Assembly (NCBI RefSeq): GCF_003589595.1
Contig: NW_020653397.1
Coordinates: forward strand, 2,990,134 to 3,054,133
Reading direction: 5' to 3'
Length of the DNA: 64,000 nt
Origin: Hyposmocoma kahamanoa
Taxonomy: Eukaryota; Arthropoda; Insecta; Lepidoptera; Cosmopterigidae
The translations under genes and the position numbers were made by a program. The notes under the pieces are model-generated. The model worked only from the letters and a program-made list of their open reading frames with translations. It ran no database searches and had not been told where the DNA came from. Shown here one piece after another: positions 10,806 through 21,981 of the stretch. How positions within the stretch are numbered: the first letter of the stretch is position 1; each line of letters begins with the position of its first letter.

Positions 10806-11104
10806 GAAAGGAAGTCTCTCTCGACTCGACAGTCTTTCTTCCTGCTATCATCCTCAGATAGCAATTGGTGCTTACATGTACTCGTTACGTCTGTGGCGCA
10901 GTTCTTTCGCACGCATCCAGAGGCGCTGCGAAAGTGAAGAAATTTCAGTAGAATCCTAAATATATTGTTGTATATTCCACGCAAAGTGTAGTTGGTCCGC
11001 AGAGCGCGTGTAAAAAAGTTCTAGCAGTATAAGCTCTAAAAAGAGTTATTGAGGTTTATTGTGAAATAAGTCCAATAGTTTTGTTATTATTATCAAAACA
11101 AATA

Positions 11105-11215
11105 TCGAATACATAGAACAATGTCTTCGACACGGTAGGACATGAACCACGACCGTGCTGCACCGTAGCATTGCTCTTACCCACTGAGCTACGGGTCAAG
11201 TTACCGAGCTGTCGA
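11105..11215 (-). mobile_element. SINE-4, inverted partial copy
   Basis: On the minus strand it carries a tRNA-like TGACCCGTAGCTCAGTGGGT A-box region and the GGTGCAGCACGG segment. The B-box (GGTTCATGTCC) is near 11138. It matches 60640-60720 and 60960-61075. Confidence 0.75.
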
Positions 11216-11360
11216 AGTTCTCCTATGTGTTTTTGTTATGATCTTTGTTCGGCATTCGCCCCATCGGGTCGAATGAATTTTTCTAACGTCAATTTGTATT
11301 AACAATCATATTTATCTAAAAAGAGTTTTTTTAACATTTACGGAGCATCTAAATTCTGAC
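11216..11360. other. Short unannotated stretch
   Basis: AT-rich with no shared motif. Confidence 0.4.
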
Positions 11361-11363
11361 GAT

Positions 11364-11510
11364 TTCCGTGGTCGAGTGGCTTGCATACCGGTTTTCATAG
11401 TGTCGCCATCTCTGAAGTCCCAGGTTCGATCCTCGGCCGGGTCCATGTAGAAAAACTAACACTTTTATATTATTGTCGCGGGTCAGGGTGTTAGTTGTAC
11501 CGTAGTTGTT
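11364..11510 (+). mobile_element. SINE-2, tRNA-derived
   Basis: A-box region CGTGGTCGAGTGGCTTGC and B-box GGTTCGATCCT lie ~45 bp apart, followed by GGCCGGGTCCATGTAGAAA and a body with CGGGTCAGGGTGTTAGT. Related copies are at 11759, 25797, 50015 and 58845. Confidence 0.85.
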
Positions 11511-11523
11511 TACGACTTCTTTT

Positions 11524-11900
11524 TATAATAGAAAGCGACGGGACTAACAAGTCGTGCACCTGGTGGTAAGCGATATGCCTATCCATAACAGTTGTAGTAC
11601 CACTCAGAGCTTTAAATCACAAAGATCTGAGGGGCACTGTCTCAAGTGTCATGTGCATGTTATTTCACCAGCTCCCTTACTCTTCGAAACCGGAACGCAG
11701 TAATGCTCACTATACTATGCAATAAGACGGCAGTACTTCGCTGGGCGAACTCTTTCACAGGGAGTCCCGGGTTCGATCCTCGGCCGGGTCAATGTAGAAA
11801 CTAGCTTTTTTATATTGTCTCGGATCTGGGTGTTAGTGGTACTGTCGTTGTTTCCGATTTCTGTACCATAAGTGCTTTAGTTAGTTCCTATGGGATCAGA
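11524..11900 (+). repeat. IR-A with a SINE-2 piece inserted
   Basis: IR-A runs from GCGACGGGACTAACAAGTCG to GGGCGAACTCTTTCACA at 11758. A 5'-truncated SINE-2 (B-box GGTTCGATCCT onward) occupies ~11761-11862. IR-A then resumes at CCATAAGTGCTTTAGTTAG, the same extension as in 26660-26718. The order of insertion is therefore SINE-2 into IR-A. Confidence 0.75.
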
Positions 11901-11935
11901 GCAAGGTATTCACATACCTTGCTCTGATCCCATAG
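11888..11935. repeat. Perfect 21-bp hairpin
   Basis: Arms 11888-11908 and 11915-11935 are exact reverse complements (starting CTATGGGATCAGAGCAAGG) around a TTCACA loop. The left arm belongs to IR-A, so the right arm is probably an inverted copy of it. It abuts TA-N1. Confidence 0.9.
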
Positions 11936-12536
11936 CCGCTCACGCGATGCGCTCATCCTACCGCAAAATGGCGGCTATTTGGTTTCGCAAATTAGAAAAG
12001 GATTCAGTTTAAATACAAGTTTTTAAAAATAAAAATTATTATTCTGCATTGCTAAATAAATACCCTCCGTACGTAAACATCTCAAATAAAATGCAGTAAT
12101 ACACCGCAAATCCTGCACTTAAAAAGCACTAATGAAATTTTTGGTGTACTTGGGTAAATATGATAATATTCCGTTTGAGTGGTTCTAATGTTTACCATGA
12201 AATTATTCCTTAAAGTATAGTTTATAAACATTTATATTCAGAGTAAATTTAAAAAACGCAATTTACGGTATGTTTTAAATAAATAAACACCGACATCACC
12301 AGCCGAAACAATAACACACACGATTGTCGTGACGTATTTTTGAAGTTGTTTATTTTTTTAAATGACAGACCCAGGCATTAAAAACTTTATGGTTTGCTAG
12401 AATAGTTACCAAAATAGCAATTAGTATTAGTTCTTTTACCTGTTATAACTTCGATATCCGATAAATCGGTATAAAATCATCACCGGCACCTCTAGGCGTG
12501 GTATGCTTCCAGAGACGCATGAATCGCGTGAGCGGA
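11935..12536 (+). mobile_element. TA-N1 element, copy 1
   Basis: A 602-bp element between CCGCTCACGCGAT and ATCGCGTGAGCGG, with TA at 11933-11934 and 12537-12538. Three other copies occur (18720, 28610 partial, 42356). No open frame is shared between the copies. A TA duplication fits Tc1/mariner-type non-autonomous elements; superfamily not proven. Confidence 0.85.
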
Positions 12537-12546
12537 TATGAACTAA

Positions 12547-12588
12547 CAATAAATATTAGACAACATCACAGTTGTCTAATATTTATTG
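12547..12588. repeat. Perfect 18-bp hairpin
   Basis: Arms CAATAAATATTAGACAAC and its exact reverse complement flank an ATCACA loop, 10 bp downstream of TA-N1. Confidence 0.9.
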
Positions 12589-12700
12589 ATTTATGTTTAG
12601 TCACTTAGGAAACTTCTGGTTCAAGTTACAGCGCACAGACACCGACATCGACTTATGTTTTTCCAATTTTTCATTAAACATTATCATGCTATAAAATATT

Positions 12701-13478
12701 ACATGAGATGACAGTCGAATCGATTGGCCTCGATTGTACCCTATGGTAATCATACTATATTTACATTTTAGAAAACACAGAAGGGTAGACGTAAATATGG
12801 AATCTCTAGAGCTTTACTTGGACGATGTAAAAATGTTTGAGATAACATTCATTTTTGCTTTTTTATGTATCTCATGTAAATATTACTAAGTAGAAGTTAC
12901 ATGACTGTCGATCGAATCGATTGGGGTCTACCGTACTTTAAAGTAATCATGCCATATTTATATTCCAGAAAACACGGAAGGTTGGACATATATTCGCAAT
13001 CCTAGGGCTTTATTTGCGACAGTGTAAAAATGTAGTTTTCGAACTTACGTTTGTTCTTAAGTTTTCCATGTAAATATTATTTTGATGAAAAAAGTTACAT
13101 GACTATCGCATCGATAGGGTTCGAGCGCACCTTATGGTAATCATACTGTATTTACATTTGAGGAAACACTGAAGGGTGGACGTAAACATCCAGCCATATA
13201 CATTTGCGATAATGTAAAAATGTATTGTTTGAGGTTATTTACATTACCTGTTTTGTTTTTAAGATTTTCATGAAAACATTACTTTGTTTCAAAATGTGAC
13301 ATTACAATCGAATCGTTTCGGCTTTATCGTACTTTATGGTAATTACACCATATTTACATTTTAGGAAACAGAAGGGTGGACGTAAATACCCAATCCTAGG
13401 GCTTTATTTGCAACAACGTAAAAATGTAACATGTAAAAATATACCTGTTTTGTTTTTCAAATGTTTCGTGTCATTTAT
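12701..13478 (+). repeat. Diverged tandem array, ~198-bp unit, four units
   Basis: Unit starts at about 12701, 12899, 13097 and 13299, each with ACAT..., then a TCGAATCGAT-like stretch, TGGTAATCATAC..TATTTACAT, AAGGGTGGACGTAAA, GGGCTTTATTTGC and GTAAAAATGT. Spacing is 198, 198 and 202 bp, with the last unit shorter. Units differ by many substitutions. No coding potential. It is satellite-like and close to nucleosome-repeat length. Confidence 0.85.
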
Positions 13479-13916
13479 TTCATTAATTTAAATGAAATTA
13501 TATTTTTTTACCCTCAAAAAAACTTACCAACCACTCGAATTACGAATGTGCTAAAACGTATGTATAAAAACAAAACTTAAAAAAAAATCAACCAACATCA
13601 AAAACCACAAAAAGTCACTACACTAAAAAGCGAAAGATAATATTTATTTATTTTTGTCTTATTCCGTTTCGTACACTGTATTACAATTACTTATTAACCA
13701 ATCTATTTACATTTATGTTTTATTTATATAATTACGACGTGACAATTCTTGTCCATATCTATAATTTTAATAAAATATTAATAATGGTATGTGCTATTTA
13801 CTGATAGGTTTGAAGTTTTACTTTACCACTAAAAACAAATTAATACATAAATATTTACAATATCTAATCAGTTATTTTTGGAATCAGTGCCAACCAAGGC
13901 AAGTTTTTTTTATAAT
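13479..13916. other. Unannotated AT-rich stretch
   Basis: Long A and T runs; no gene or shared repeat seen. Confidence 0.5.
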
Positions 13917-14155
13917 GTTAAGTTGCAGTGCCACTAAGAGCTTTAAATCGTAAAGATCTGCGGGGCACTGCTACTGCGCCCGCCACCCCGAGACATAAGT
14001 TGACAACTCCCATGTGTCTATAATTTCACCAGCACCTTTAACCCTTCAAAACAGGTACATAGTAATGCTGCAATTACCGCTTGGCGGTAGAATTAGGTAA
14101 GGTGGCAGTACTTCCCTGGACAAACTCTTGCACAAGGAGATCTACTACTAATAAA
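13917..14155 (+). repeat. IR-A copy
   Basis: It contains GCAGTGCCACTAAGAGCTTT, CACCCCGAGACATAAGTTGA, CTTGGCGGTAGAATTAGGTA and CACAAGGAGATCTACTACTA in the standard order, lacking the first ~40 bp. Confidence 0.85.
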
Positions 14156-14211
14156 CTTACTGTATGGCATTAGAATCATTCAGGTATTTCTTTGCTTTTC
14201 TTTCCTTCGTT

Positions 14212-14594
14212 TAAGAGGGAGCAGAGGAAAAATTCCTAATCTTCGATTTGATTTTAGAGGGGTATATCCACTTTAAAGTTAAAAATAAAATATTGTATGA
14301 GTAACTATACGATATATTCAAGCATAGGCACTAATCAGAAACATAAAACAATAAAGTTTCCTCGATAGATAAAAATCACGAAATGACCTCTAATTTTCAC
14401 ATTTTTTCGATTCATCCTCGAAATGCTACAGGTTATTAGGACAAAAATTAGATAATTAATTATATTTTTGCATAATCGAGAACTGTCACTACGAATTTTT
14501 TTTTAATCCCTTTAGTTTTAGAGTCATTCCGTTAAAACGGATTTGGTACTTTTAATGCGCAAAATTCAACTTCTCCTGTCGCATGTCACTAGAA
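14212..14594 (+). repeat. Dispersed repeat D2, copy 1
   Basis: From AAGAGGGAGCAGAGGAAAAA to CTCCTGTCGCATGTCAC it is closely similar to 23485-23872 in the same orientation. No coding frame or terminal repeats were seen. Confidence 0.8.
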
Positions 14595-14944
14595 TTTTAT
14601 TCCTTGTAAAAAGTGGACACCTGAACGTGGATAGTTTTCACCGTATTTTACAACCCGCTAGGAAAGAGTTATAATGGCTAAAGCATTTCAAGTTTTATAA
14701 CATAACTTGGTTTACGACTTCACGAATCACATACTTAGAGCGAGTGCGACGACGTGTGTGATACACCCTGCGGTGTGGGTTGTGGCACACCCCCTGGCGC
14801 GGCACGCTTCCGAAACGACATGCCATCAGTTTTACAAAATGAGCTGGCCACAGTGTTCCAAATCCTGTCAGACTAAGCATTCGAAGCCTTGGTATAATAA
14901 AGCCACGTCAAAAGTGCTTTTACGACTTAAAAGTCTTATATACT
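14595..14944. other. Unannotated stretch
   Basis: A locally GC-richer patch (14740-14810) gives small open frames on both strands that I do not recognise. There is no supporting splice or homology evidence. Confidence 0.4.
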
Positions 14945-15240
14945 GAGTTTTTTTTCTAAATGGAACAGTACTGGGAAATCTGAGACCATAGAAGATACAA
15001 GGAAACTGTCTTAGGAATCATTAAGTCCCTTTTTTGTGAAAAGAATATTGGCATAGTAAATTTTTTAGTCGAGCTTGAGTTGTTCATAAAAATGAATAAA
15101 ATTGATCGATCTATTTTTTAGTGTTAATCGATTCGGTTTCTTGAAGGGATTATTTCATTGTACAGGACGAAAACATCGGGTCTGCCGAAGTTTGTCAAAT
15201 TTAACAAAATCTTGTTAATTTTGTATGAAAAAAAAAACTT
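14945..15240 (-). repeat. Dispersed repeat D3, inverted copy
   Basis: Its reverse complement matches 35430-35670, including CCTAAGACAGTTTCCTTGTA and TATCTTCTAT. Similarity is strongest at 14945-15065 and weaker toward 15240. Confidence 0.6.
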
Positions 15241-15425
15241 TAGAATGTTTCTTTGTAAAATTTAAAATAAGGTATTTAATTAATAACTTTTGTAACTATA
15301 GTGAAAAAATAGGGTGGTTTGCATTAATGTTAGTCATAATTGGTTGATGACTGTACCACCTCTGTCAACCGTGACCATGGGACCTGTAAAGGGCCCGAAA
15401 CGTTGGTTTGTTTGAAAAAACAATT
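15235..15425 (+). repeat. FB-1 repeat, plus-arm form
   Basis: AATAGGGTGGTTTGCATTAA, then CCGTGACCATGGGACCTGTA, then the core CTGTAAAGGGCCCGAAACG and GTTTGTTTGAAAAAACAA. It matches 28380-28608 and 44380-44605; the 3' part is lost. Confidence 0.8.
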
Positions 15426-15705
15426 ACAAATATAATAAAGCCATTTCTCTAGTTTCCCAAACATTTGAGAACAATAATAGTCTAGCATCTGTTCCTTGTA
15501 TTTCTAGGATTTATTACTTCGATTTCTTGAATAACATGGTCATTGTTTCACAAAATTATAACTTTTTGTTTTAAAAAACCGACCTCAAAAGTGAATGGAA
15601 TTATATTTATTTGCCAGTTTTTTTGAAATCGGTTAACGGTTTTTGTTAATTAACCTGCGCGTGTGACACGTCCGTTCACACCGATATCTATCGTTGTGTG
15701 GCGGT
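15426..15705. other. Unannotated stretch
   Basis: A short stretch at 15575-15620 (AAAAAACCGACCTC) resembles the D6 repeat. Nothing else was seen. Confidence 0.4.
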
Positions 15706-16854
15706 AGGGATCCTCGACTTTGAATGTTACTAATACTAATCATTCGCATGGGCAAATCATTCGCCTAACTCGAATTCAAGTACAATCATTCGTCTCGCGT
15801 CGAATTATTCGTCGGATTATTATGTCGGGACTACTCGGATTAGAAATGTTCTATGGAATCCATGGATTAATAATACTAATTTTAAATTCCGGTTTTGAAG
15901 GGTAGAGGTGCTGGTGAAATTACAGGTACATGGGACTTGTCAATTTACGTCTCAGGGTGATGGGCGCAGTGGCAGTGCACTTCAGACCTTTGCGATTTAA
16001 AGCACTGTGTGGCACTGCAGCTGTTATGGACAGGCGTGTAGCTTATCACCAGGCGCATTCGCAATCGCGGATCGCTAAGTGGCGGCAGCGTGCGAGTCGC
16101 AGCCACCTTTATTGGCTATAAACTACACTTGTAACAGCGAATGAGGTGCACTGCGCCGATTCATATAAACTCACACAAAATAAAACCGCATGCCGCCGAA
16201 TGGGTTATCCGCTTCATGTTCACTAAAACTACATAAATTTTGCACTTGAAACAAGGATAACTTTAGCGTGTAATAAACGTCAAACCCGAACCAAAGTCCA
16301 AGGGACAAAGTAGCGTTCACGATGAATAAAAGATGATGGCGCGTCTGTCGCTAGCAAAGCACTTTAGACAGACGTGTTCGAGACGCTGACTTGTCTATTT
16401 ACGCTGAGCAGTCAAGGAAATAAGTAAAGAAGTATTGTGCTGGTGTTTATTGTTATTAGCTATGCGCGATTGCGAATAATTTCGATACTCGACTGTTAGT
16501 AATTACTAATCCTGTTATTCGAATGACAAATTACTAACCTACTAATTTTCGTATTCGAATGATCTGAACAATTATTTATTACTAATGTATAGATTCCATA
16601 AAATATATATGATGTGACAAATACCGTAAATGTCACAAGGATGTTTTGATATGGACATGGTGAATGGTTTCGAATTGTTCCGACAAAATAATCGTTAAAT
16701 TCGTGCACCCGACCGAATGGCAGAAGAGGCATTCGATGCCGGTAATCATTCGACTCGAGTCGAATCATTGTGCTTGGATTCGACTTAGGCGAATGATTTG
16801 CCCATTCGAATGATTAGTATTAGTAACATACAAAGTCGCGCATCGCTGATTTAT
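15706..16854. mobile_element. Long-TIR DNA element with nested IR-A
   Basis: The left end near GGGATCCTCGACTTTGAATG and right end near CATACAAAGTCGCGCATCGC are inverted repeats of roughly 75-100 bp, including GTTACTAATACTAATCATTC and ATGGGCAAATCATTCGCCTA. The first bases (TAGGGATCC, and CAGCGATG on the other strand) look hAT-like, but I could not find a matching target duplication. Short open frames inside are not recognised. Confidence 0.7.
15903..16052 (-). repeat. IR-A inside the long-TIR element
   Basis: GGTGCTGGTGAAATTACAGG, GTCTCAGGGTGATGGGCGC and GTTATGGACAGGCGTGTAGC are standard IR-A on the minus strand. It lacks the outer part with TTCGTCCAGG. Confidence 0.8.
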
Positions 16855-16906
16855 CCCAAATGATGGAATGAACAAGTAGTATAATCAGTAAGCGACTCGT
16901 AAGTCC

Positions 16907-17138
16907 ATGACAGTTGCAATACTGCTCAGAACTTTAAATCGCAAAGATCTTGGGGTTCTACGCTGCGGCCGTCACCCTGAGACATAAGTGGACAAATCCC
17001 ACGAATCTGTAATTTCACCAGCACCCTAACCCTTCATAACTGGAACACAGTTATGCTTATATTACTGCAGAAATAGGAAAACTGGTAGTATTTCCTTGGA
17101 CGAACTCTTTCACAAGGAGCTATACTGCTACTACCCTT
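16907..17138 (+). repeat. IR-A copy
   Basis: GACAGTTGCAATACTGCTCA through CACAAGGAGCTATACTGCTA. It is diverged but collinear. Confidence 0.85.
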
Positions 17139-17857
17139 CAAAAAGAGGGATTTTGGGCCAGAGTCCCTCATGGGTTGGTCATATTACTAACATGTCACAA
17201 AAAATTAGATTTTTTATAGATATAGATTAAATTGTAACGAATGAATATTTGATTTTGAAACTTTTTTCTCTTAACTGTACGTACCTCATAAATACAATGA
17301 GAGGATCCGCTGGGAGTTGCATAATAATATAGAGGGGTTCAATACGGATTTAAAATTTGCAATGGCTCAATTGTAGGGGATCAGATGGGAGTAAGTCGAA
17401 TGGGACAGTTTTGAGTACGATTTCTCGTGGAATGGGAGACGAACTTTCAGAATAGGTCTGGTCTTGGTGTTCTCGGCAGTGTCCCGGAGTGTATTCTTGA
17501 GGCCAGGTGAATTGTGCGCTTGCCTGTTACATTATTACTATTGTAATTAGTAAAATAATTAGCTCATCGTTCGTAAGGGCTCGTGCAGGCTGTTTGATGG
17601 GAAATATACTTCCACAATACAACTTCCAAGTACGTAAAGAAGTAATTTTAAAATATTGCCTAAATTAATACCTTTACGTAAGGTCAGTTAGAGCATGATG
17701 CTCTAACTGACCATGATGCATGATGGTGTAAGAGAATAAGTGCTAACAGGTCCAACGACAGCCATTGACAGTGATAATATTTGGCAGAAGGTTTGAGCGG
17801 CCTCCTTAAGATTATGAAAACTAGCTTTCATTTGAACAAAATTGTACCTTGCAACAT
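17139..17857. other. Unannotated stretch with one short hairpin
   Basis: No gene was seen. A perfect 14-bp hairpin, GGTCAGTTAGAGCA around a TGA loop, lies at 17682-17712. Confidence 0.5.
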
Positions 17858-17867
17858 NNNNNNNNNN
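17858..17867. other. Assembly gap, 10 N
   Basis: Ten unknown bases. A standard-length small gap, so the true size is unknown. Confidence 1.
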
Positions 17868-17932
17868 TTACATTTGAATAATAATGTTTTTAGTTTCTGC
17901 TTTGTAAAACCACTCCTATTTGTTACTTGACC

Positions 17933-17987
17933 AAATTTTTATCTTTATATGTATATATATATATACATATATGAAGATAAAAATTTG
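17933..17987. repeat. AT-rich palindrome
   Basis: AAATTTTTATCTTTATATGT is mirrored by ATATATGAAGATAAAAATTT around a (TA)n centre. Confidence 0.7.
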
Positions 17988-17999
17988 CTGTAAATATTC

Positions 18000-18717
18000 C
18001 AAACAATAGGGTAATGACATTAATGACTGAAATTTTAAGGGAAATGTATTAAGCACGGTTGCCCATAGCATCTGATTTGTACTCTTCCGAATCCGAGATT
18101 ACACAAATCTAGAAAACTCTAACCCACTTCGGATGTCGCTTGTCACTAAGTCCAATTCGAAACCGAGAAAATATGATTATCGCTTGTACACCTAGAGATA
18201 AAATGACCTTCGGACACCTGTGACATTCGGGTTCGGAATTGATACGAGTTGGACGTAGTCCGTAAACGCTCTAAGAGAAAACATTGAGTAAAAAAAAACA
18301 CAAAATGTGCAAAATAATAATAACGGCTAGAGGCACTGGTTTTCAACTGAAGCCAGAGACGAGGTAGATGATAAATACTTAACATATCAATTAACATGCT
18401 GCTCTCTGCAGAGGTCTCGGGGTCAATTCCCGTTCTAATGTCCCATGGCTCGACTCAGGATTTCCATATTAAGGGCTTATGATCTCTGGTGCACTTAATA
18501 TTTAAGTGCAGTCCTTGTATTTTATTCATAACTAATAATGTTATTATATTTGTTTACAGGTAAGTAGCAGGTGCTTTAATTTCACCGAGTATGTAAGTAC
18601 TACATGTGTTTCAACGTTTCTGTGGGTGGTCGGCGATATGCTTCTGAAAGGTAAAGCCTTAATCCTTGCTTTGCCCTATTCTTAAGCAATCTCACTATAG
18701 CATGTTAACACAAATGA
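18000..18717. other. Mostly unannotated, with repeat D4 at 18555-18640
   Basis: TTTACAGGTAAGTAGCAGGT and TTTCAACGTTTCTGTGGG match 35805-35880 in order. A B-box-like GGTCAATTCCCG at 18421 may be a SINE fragment. No gene supported. Confidence 0.45.
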
Positions 18718-18719
18718 TA

Positions 18720-19328
18720 TCCGCTCTCGCGATACGCTCCTCCCACCGCAAAATGGCGGCTATTTGGTTTCGCAAATTAGAAAAGCATTCAGTTTAAATA
18801 CAAGTTTTTATAAATAAAAATTATTATTCCGCATTGCTAAATAAATACCCTCCGTACTACCAACAAAAACATCTCAAATAAAATGCAGTAATACACAATA
18901 AATCCTGCACTTAAAAAGCACTAATGAAATGTTTGGTGTACTTGGATAAATATGATAATATTCCGTTTGAGTGGTTCTAACGTTTACCATGAAATTACTC
19001 CTTAAAGTACAGTTTATAAACATTTATATTCAGGGTAAACTTAAAAAACGCTACTTACGGTATGTTTTCAATAAATAAACACCGAAATCACCAGCCGAAA
19101 CAATAACACACGATTGTCGTGACGTATTTTTGAAGTTGTTTATTTTTTTAAATGACAGACCCAGGCATTAAAAACTTTATGGTTTGCTAGAGTAGTTACC
19201 GAAATAGCAATTAATATTAGTTTTTTTTTACCTGTTATAACTTCGATATCCGATAAATCAGTATAAAATCATCACCGGCACCTCTAGGTGTGGTATGCGT
19301 CTACGGCTGCATGTATCGCGTGAGCGGA
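18720..19328 (+). mobile_element. TA-N1 element, copy 2
   Basis: 609 bp between CCGCTCTCGCGAT and ATCGCGTGAGCGG, TA at 18718-18719 and 19329-19330. It is collinear with copy 1 throughout with few differences. Confidence 0.88.
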
Positions 19329-19375
19329 TAAAGTCTAAGTTTTAAGCTCGTTCAGGTTGTATCTTGTTACGTGTT

Positions 19376-19590
19376 GTTTAGTAGCAGTAGAGTTTCTTGT
19401 GAAAGAGTTCGTCCAGAGAAGTACTACCACCTTATCTATTCCTGCCGCCGAGCAATAATGTGAGCATTTCTTCGTCCCGGTTTTAAAGGATAAGGATGCA
19501 GGTGAAATTACAGGAACATAGGACTTGTCAACTTTACGTCTCAGAGTGACGAGTGCAATGGCAGTGCCCTTTAGATTTTCGCGATTCAAA
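19376..19590 (-). repeat. IR-A copy, inverted
   Basis: TTTAGTAGCAGTAGAGTTTC, GTTCGTCCAGAGAAGTACTA, then GTCTCAGAGTGACGAGTGC. The minus-strand open frame across it is a by-product. Confidence 0.85.
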
Positions 19591-20285
19591 CCAGAAACAC
19601 AACTTGCTCGTCCTGTAACTTAAGACTCCGTTAAGGCAGCTATACGTAATTGCGAAATATTCGCCGTCGTTTAATCCCTTGTTGTATCACTATTACTAAA
19701 GCTTTAGTTATGAATTTAATGTATAAGATATTTAAGGCTTCACTCTAAAAATCATACTCTTTTGAAATACGATTACTTGTAGTTTCCTCGATAGAAAAAA
19801 AATCCGAAATTATCTCTAAAAAACAAAATAAACCCTTAGTACGGCGTAAATACTTCACGGAAGGCTATTAGTTTTTGAATAATAACAAAACTAAATCTTT
19901 TCTACAACGTAGGTATACTACGTACATTTTTAAGATGTGTATTTGTTTTAATAATACGAAGGAAATACTTAAATTCGCATGGCGTCCGCCCATACTAGCC
20001 GGAGCCGCCACCTCTGTCCGCTTTAGTCCTTCTTCGGCTGTCAGACGTGGAGTAAAATCAATTAGCGCCAGGAGCTAGGTGCCCAAATTAAAAGTGTATA
20101 TTCCAAATTTCTATTCATTCGTAATATAAAAAGACAAATATAGAGTCTCTAGCAATTTCTGTTTGTTAATAAACATTTATTCACACTTATCATTTACAAT
20201 AAATGTAAAGATGTATATTTCTTGAAATTTTGTATTGAATTGATATTCAAATATTTTTATGTGAAACTACTCCACTCAGAAAAAA
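19591..20285. other. Unannotated stretch
   Basis: A GC-richer patch at 19980-20080 sits in an open frame of 67 codons that I do not recognise. It has no support as a gene. Confidence 0.4.
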
Positions 20286-20289
20286 CTCC

Positions 20290-20400
20290 TTCGATCCTTA
20301 GTTGGTATAGCGTCTGGCACGGTATGCTAGAAGACGTCGGTTCGAATCCGGTCGGATTGAGGGAATTTTTTCTGAGTGTTCGATGTTTATATTAATAATT
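20290..20400 (+). mobile_element. SINE-3, 5'-truncated
   Basis: CTTAGTTGGTATAGCGTCTG, then B-box GGTTCGAATCC and GGGAATTTTTTCTGAGTGTT, matching 8050-8165 without the 5' extension. Confidence 0.8.
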
Positions 20401-20424
20401 ATGTTTATTTCTTTTGTTATACAA

Positions 20425-20583
20425 AGTGACGGGACTAACAAGTCGTGCGCCTGGTGGTAAGCGACATGCCTGTATATAATAGTCGTAATGTAATACTGCT
20501 TTGAATCGTAATGATCTGCGGCGAATTGCCACTGTACCCGTTACCCACAGACATAAGTTGAAAAGTCCCTGTAACTTCTAATA
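20425..20583 (+). repeat. IR-A left part
   Basis: AAAGTGACGGGACTAACAAG, CGCCTGGTGGTAAGCGACAT, then ATGATCTGCGG. It stops after ACATAAGTTGAAAAGTCCC. Confidence 0.8.
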
Positions 20584-20980
20584 TCAATTTCGCGTTTTCC
20601 AATCAAAATGTTTAAATGTTTGGATAATTTGACTCTTTGATCTCCCGGCTTTTAAGGAGAAGAATAAAAAGTTTTATAAAAATAAAATGATGTAAGAGTG
20701 CATAAGCTATATATTCGGTCTTTCTGAAACACTGTGTATAGACCATTGTGTAGAAATATTTGCCAATGTGACGACAATATTCTTACGTAAACAAAATTAT
20801 CACTATGAAAATTTAATATGCCACTTGTTTTGCCCTACTCTTGTGCAATCTCGGCTACAGCATGTTCGTACAAAAGAAAAACTGCAAATTTCATGTCGTT
20901 CAGGTTGTTTCTTATTATGTTTTAACGTTTTAGATAGAAAACCACAGTGAAACTCCGACTAATTATTTAAACTAATTAAC
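20584..20980. other. Unannotated stretch
   Basis: No feature was supported. Confidence 0.4.
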
Positions 20981-21051
20981 TTTGCTTCATTTTTATTAAA
21001 GTCATACATAATGCGTAATCCTGCGTATGACTTTAGTAAAAATGAAGCAAA
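20981..21051. repeat. 26-bp hairpin with 19-nt loop
   Basis: Arms 20981-21006 and 21026-21051 pair with one mismatch (TTTGCTTCATTTTTATTAAA start). Confidence 0.85.
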
Positions 21052-21059
21052 CGAGGGTA

Positions 21060-21260
21060 GTCGGTCACCGACCACTCCTGCGCCCACAGCCATACTGAGA
21101 GGTCGGCTCAAGGTTATGCGATAAGTGGCTACCGCTGAGTGCACCGACGTCGGCGCAAGCTCTCATACAAATCTTTCTACTATGAGCATTCGGCTTCGCA
21201 CGACGGCACACGGCGGGCTATGTTATTTTCACCTCCTTAGGTTCCTTATTCCTCGTAGTT
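21060..21260 (+). repeat. Dispersed GC-richer repeat D5, copy 1
   Basis: TATGCGATAAGTGGCTACCG, CTATGAGCATTCGGCTTCGC, then GGCACACGGCGGGC and GTTATTTTCACCT. It matches the reverse complement of 52300-52505. No open frame is conserved between the two. Confidence 0.7.
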
Positions 21261-21329
21261 AGCACCTGGTGTCATACGTCAGACTTAGTAGGGTATTATA
21301 GCGTAGGTCGATTAAGTAATCTGTGGTCA

Positions 21330-21590
21330 GGCTGGGTGACCTATTATGACATATTCCAGAAATAACGTTTGGTCGAAATTTCGCAACCTCGAAAGTAATT
21401 TTGGGAGGAAAATGTTTTTTCTTCTAAACCTAACCTAACCGAACCTAATCGTGTCTTTGCGATAAACATTCAACATATCTTGAAAGAACAACTGTTTCGT
21501 TATAATTCGGTTTTCGGTGTAATGAAAATTCGAACAAACGTTATTTCGGACAAAAACAATTTTCGACTTTGTGATAGGTTACCATCAGGC
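21330..21590. repeat. Possible foldback MITE with a CCTAA run
   Basis: GGTGACCTATTATGACA and GTGATAGGTTACC are imperfectly inverted. Between them lies a short CCTAACCTAACCGAACCTAA stretch. No second copy or TSD was found. Confidence 0.35.
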
Positions 21591-21595
21591 TGTCA

Positions 21596-21680
21596 GGGCT
21601 TTGGCGCGCAGTTTTCAGATCTTTGCGATTTGAAGTTCTGATTGACACTGCAACTGTTATGGATAGGCGTGCTTGACATC
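21596..21680 (-). repeat. IR-A fragment, inverted
   Basis: CAGATCTTTGCGATTTGAAG and GCAACTGTTATGGATAGGCG are the left end of IR-A on the minus strand. Confidence 0.75.
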
Positions 21681-21981
21681 ATAAAAAAAACTAATTTCAC
21701 GAGGTTTAAACTATAATGAAACTAAAACGTTACACTAAGAACTACTATTTATACTTAAAGCTTCTGCGCGCTTGGATAACAAAAATCCGTGGTAGTGACC
21801 CGTTTAGTTCTCACAGATTGTTTTGATATATGATTGTTGAGTACATTGCTTCGAATTGGCAGGAGATCTTCAATAATAACGCCGACAAAAATATAATTCA
21901 ATAAAAAACTTTCTACAAAATGCTGTTTTGAAAATTACTACTAGCTATATATATATACTAATAACTACTGCTAGCTCTTGT

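Noticed and set aside
21426..21449. Interstitial telomere repeat (CCTAA)n
   Set aside because: Only about four degenerate units, a common motif in insect DNA, with no longer array.
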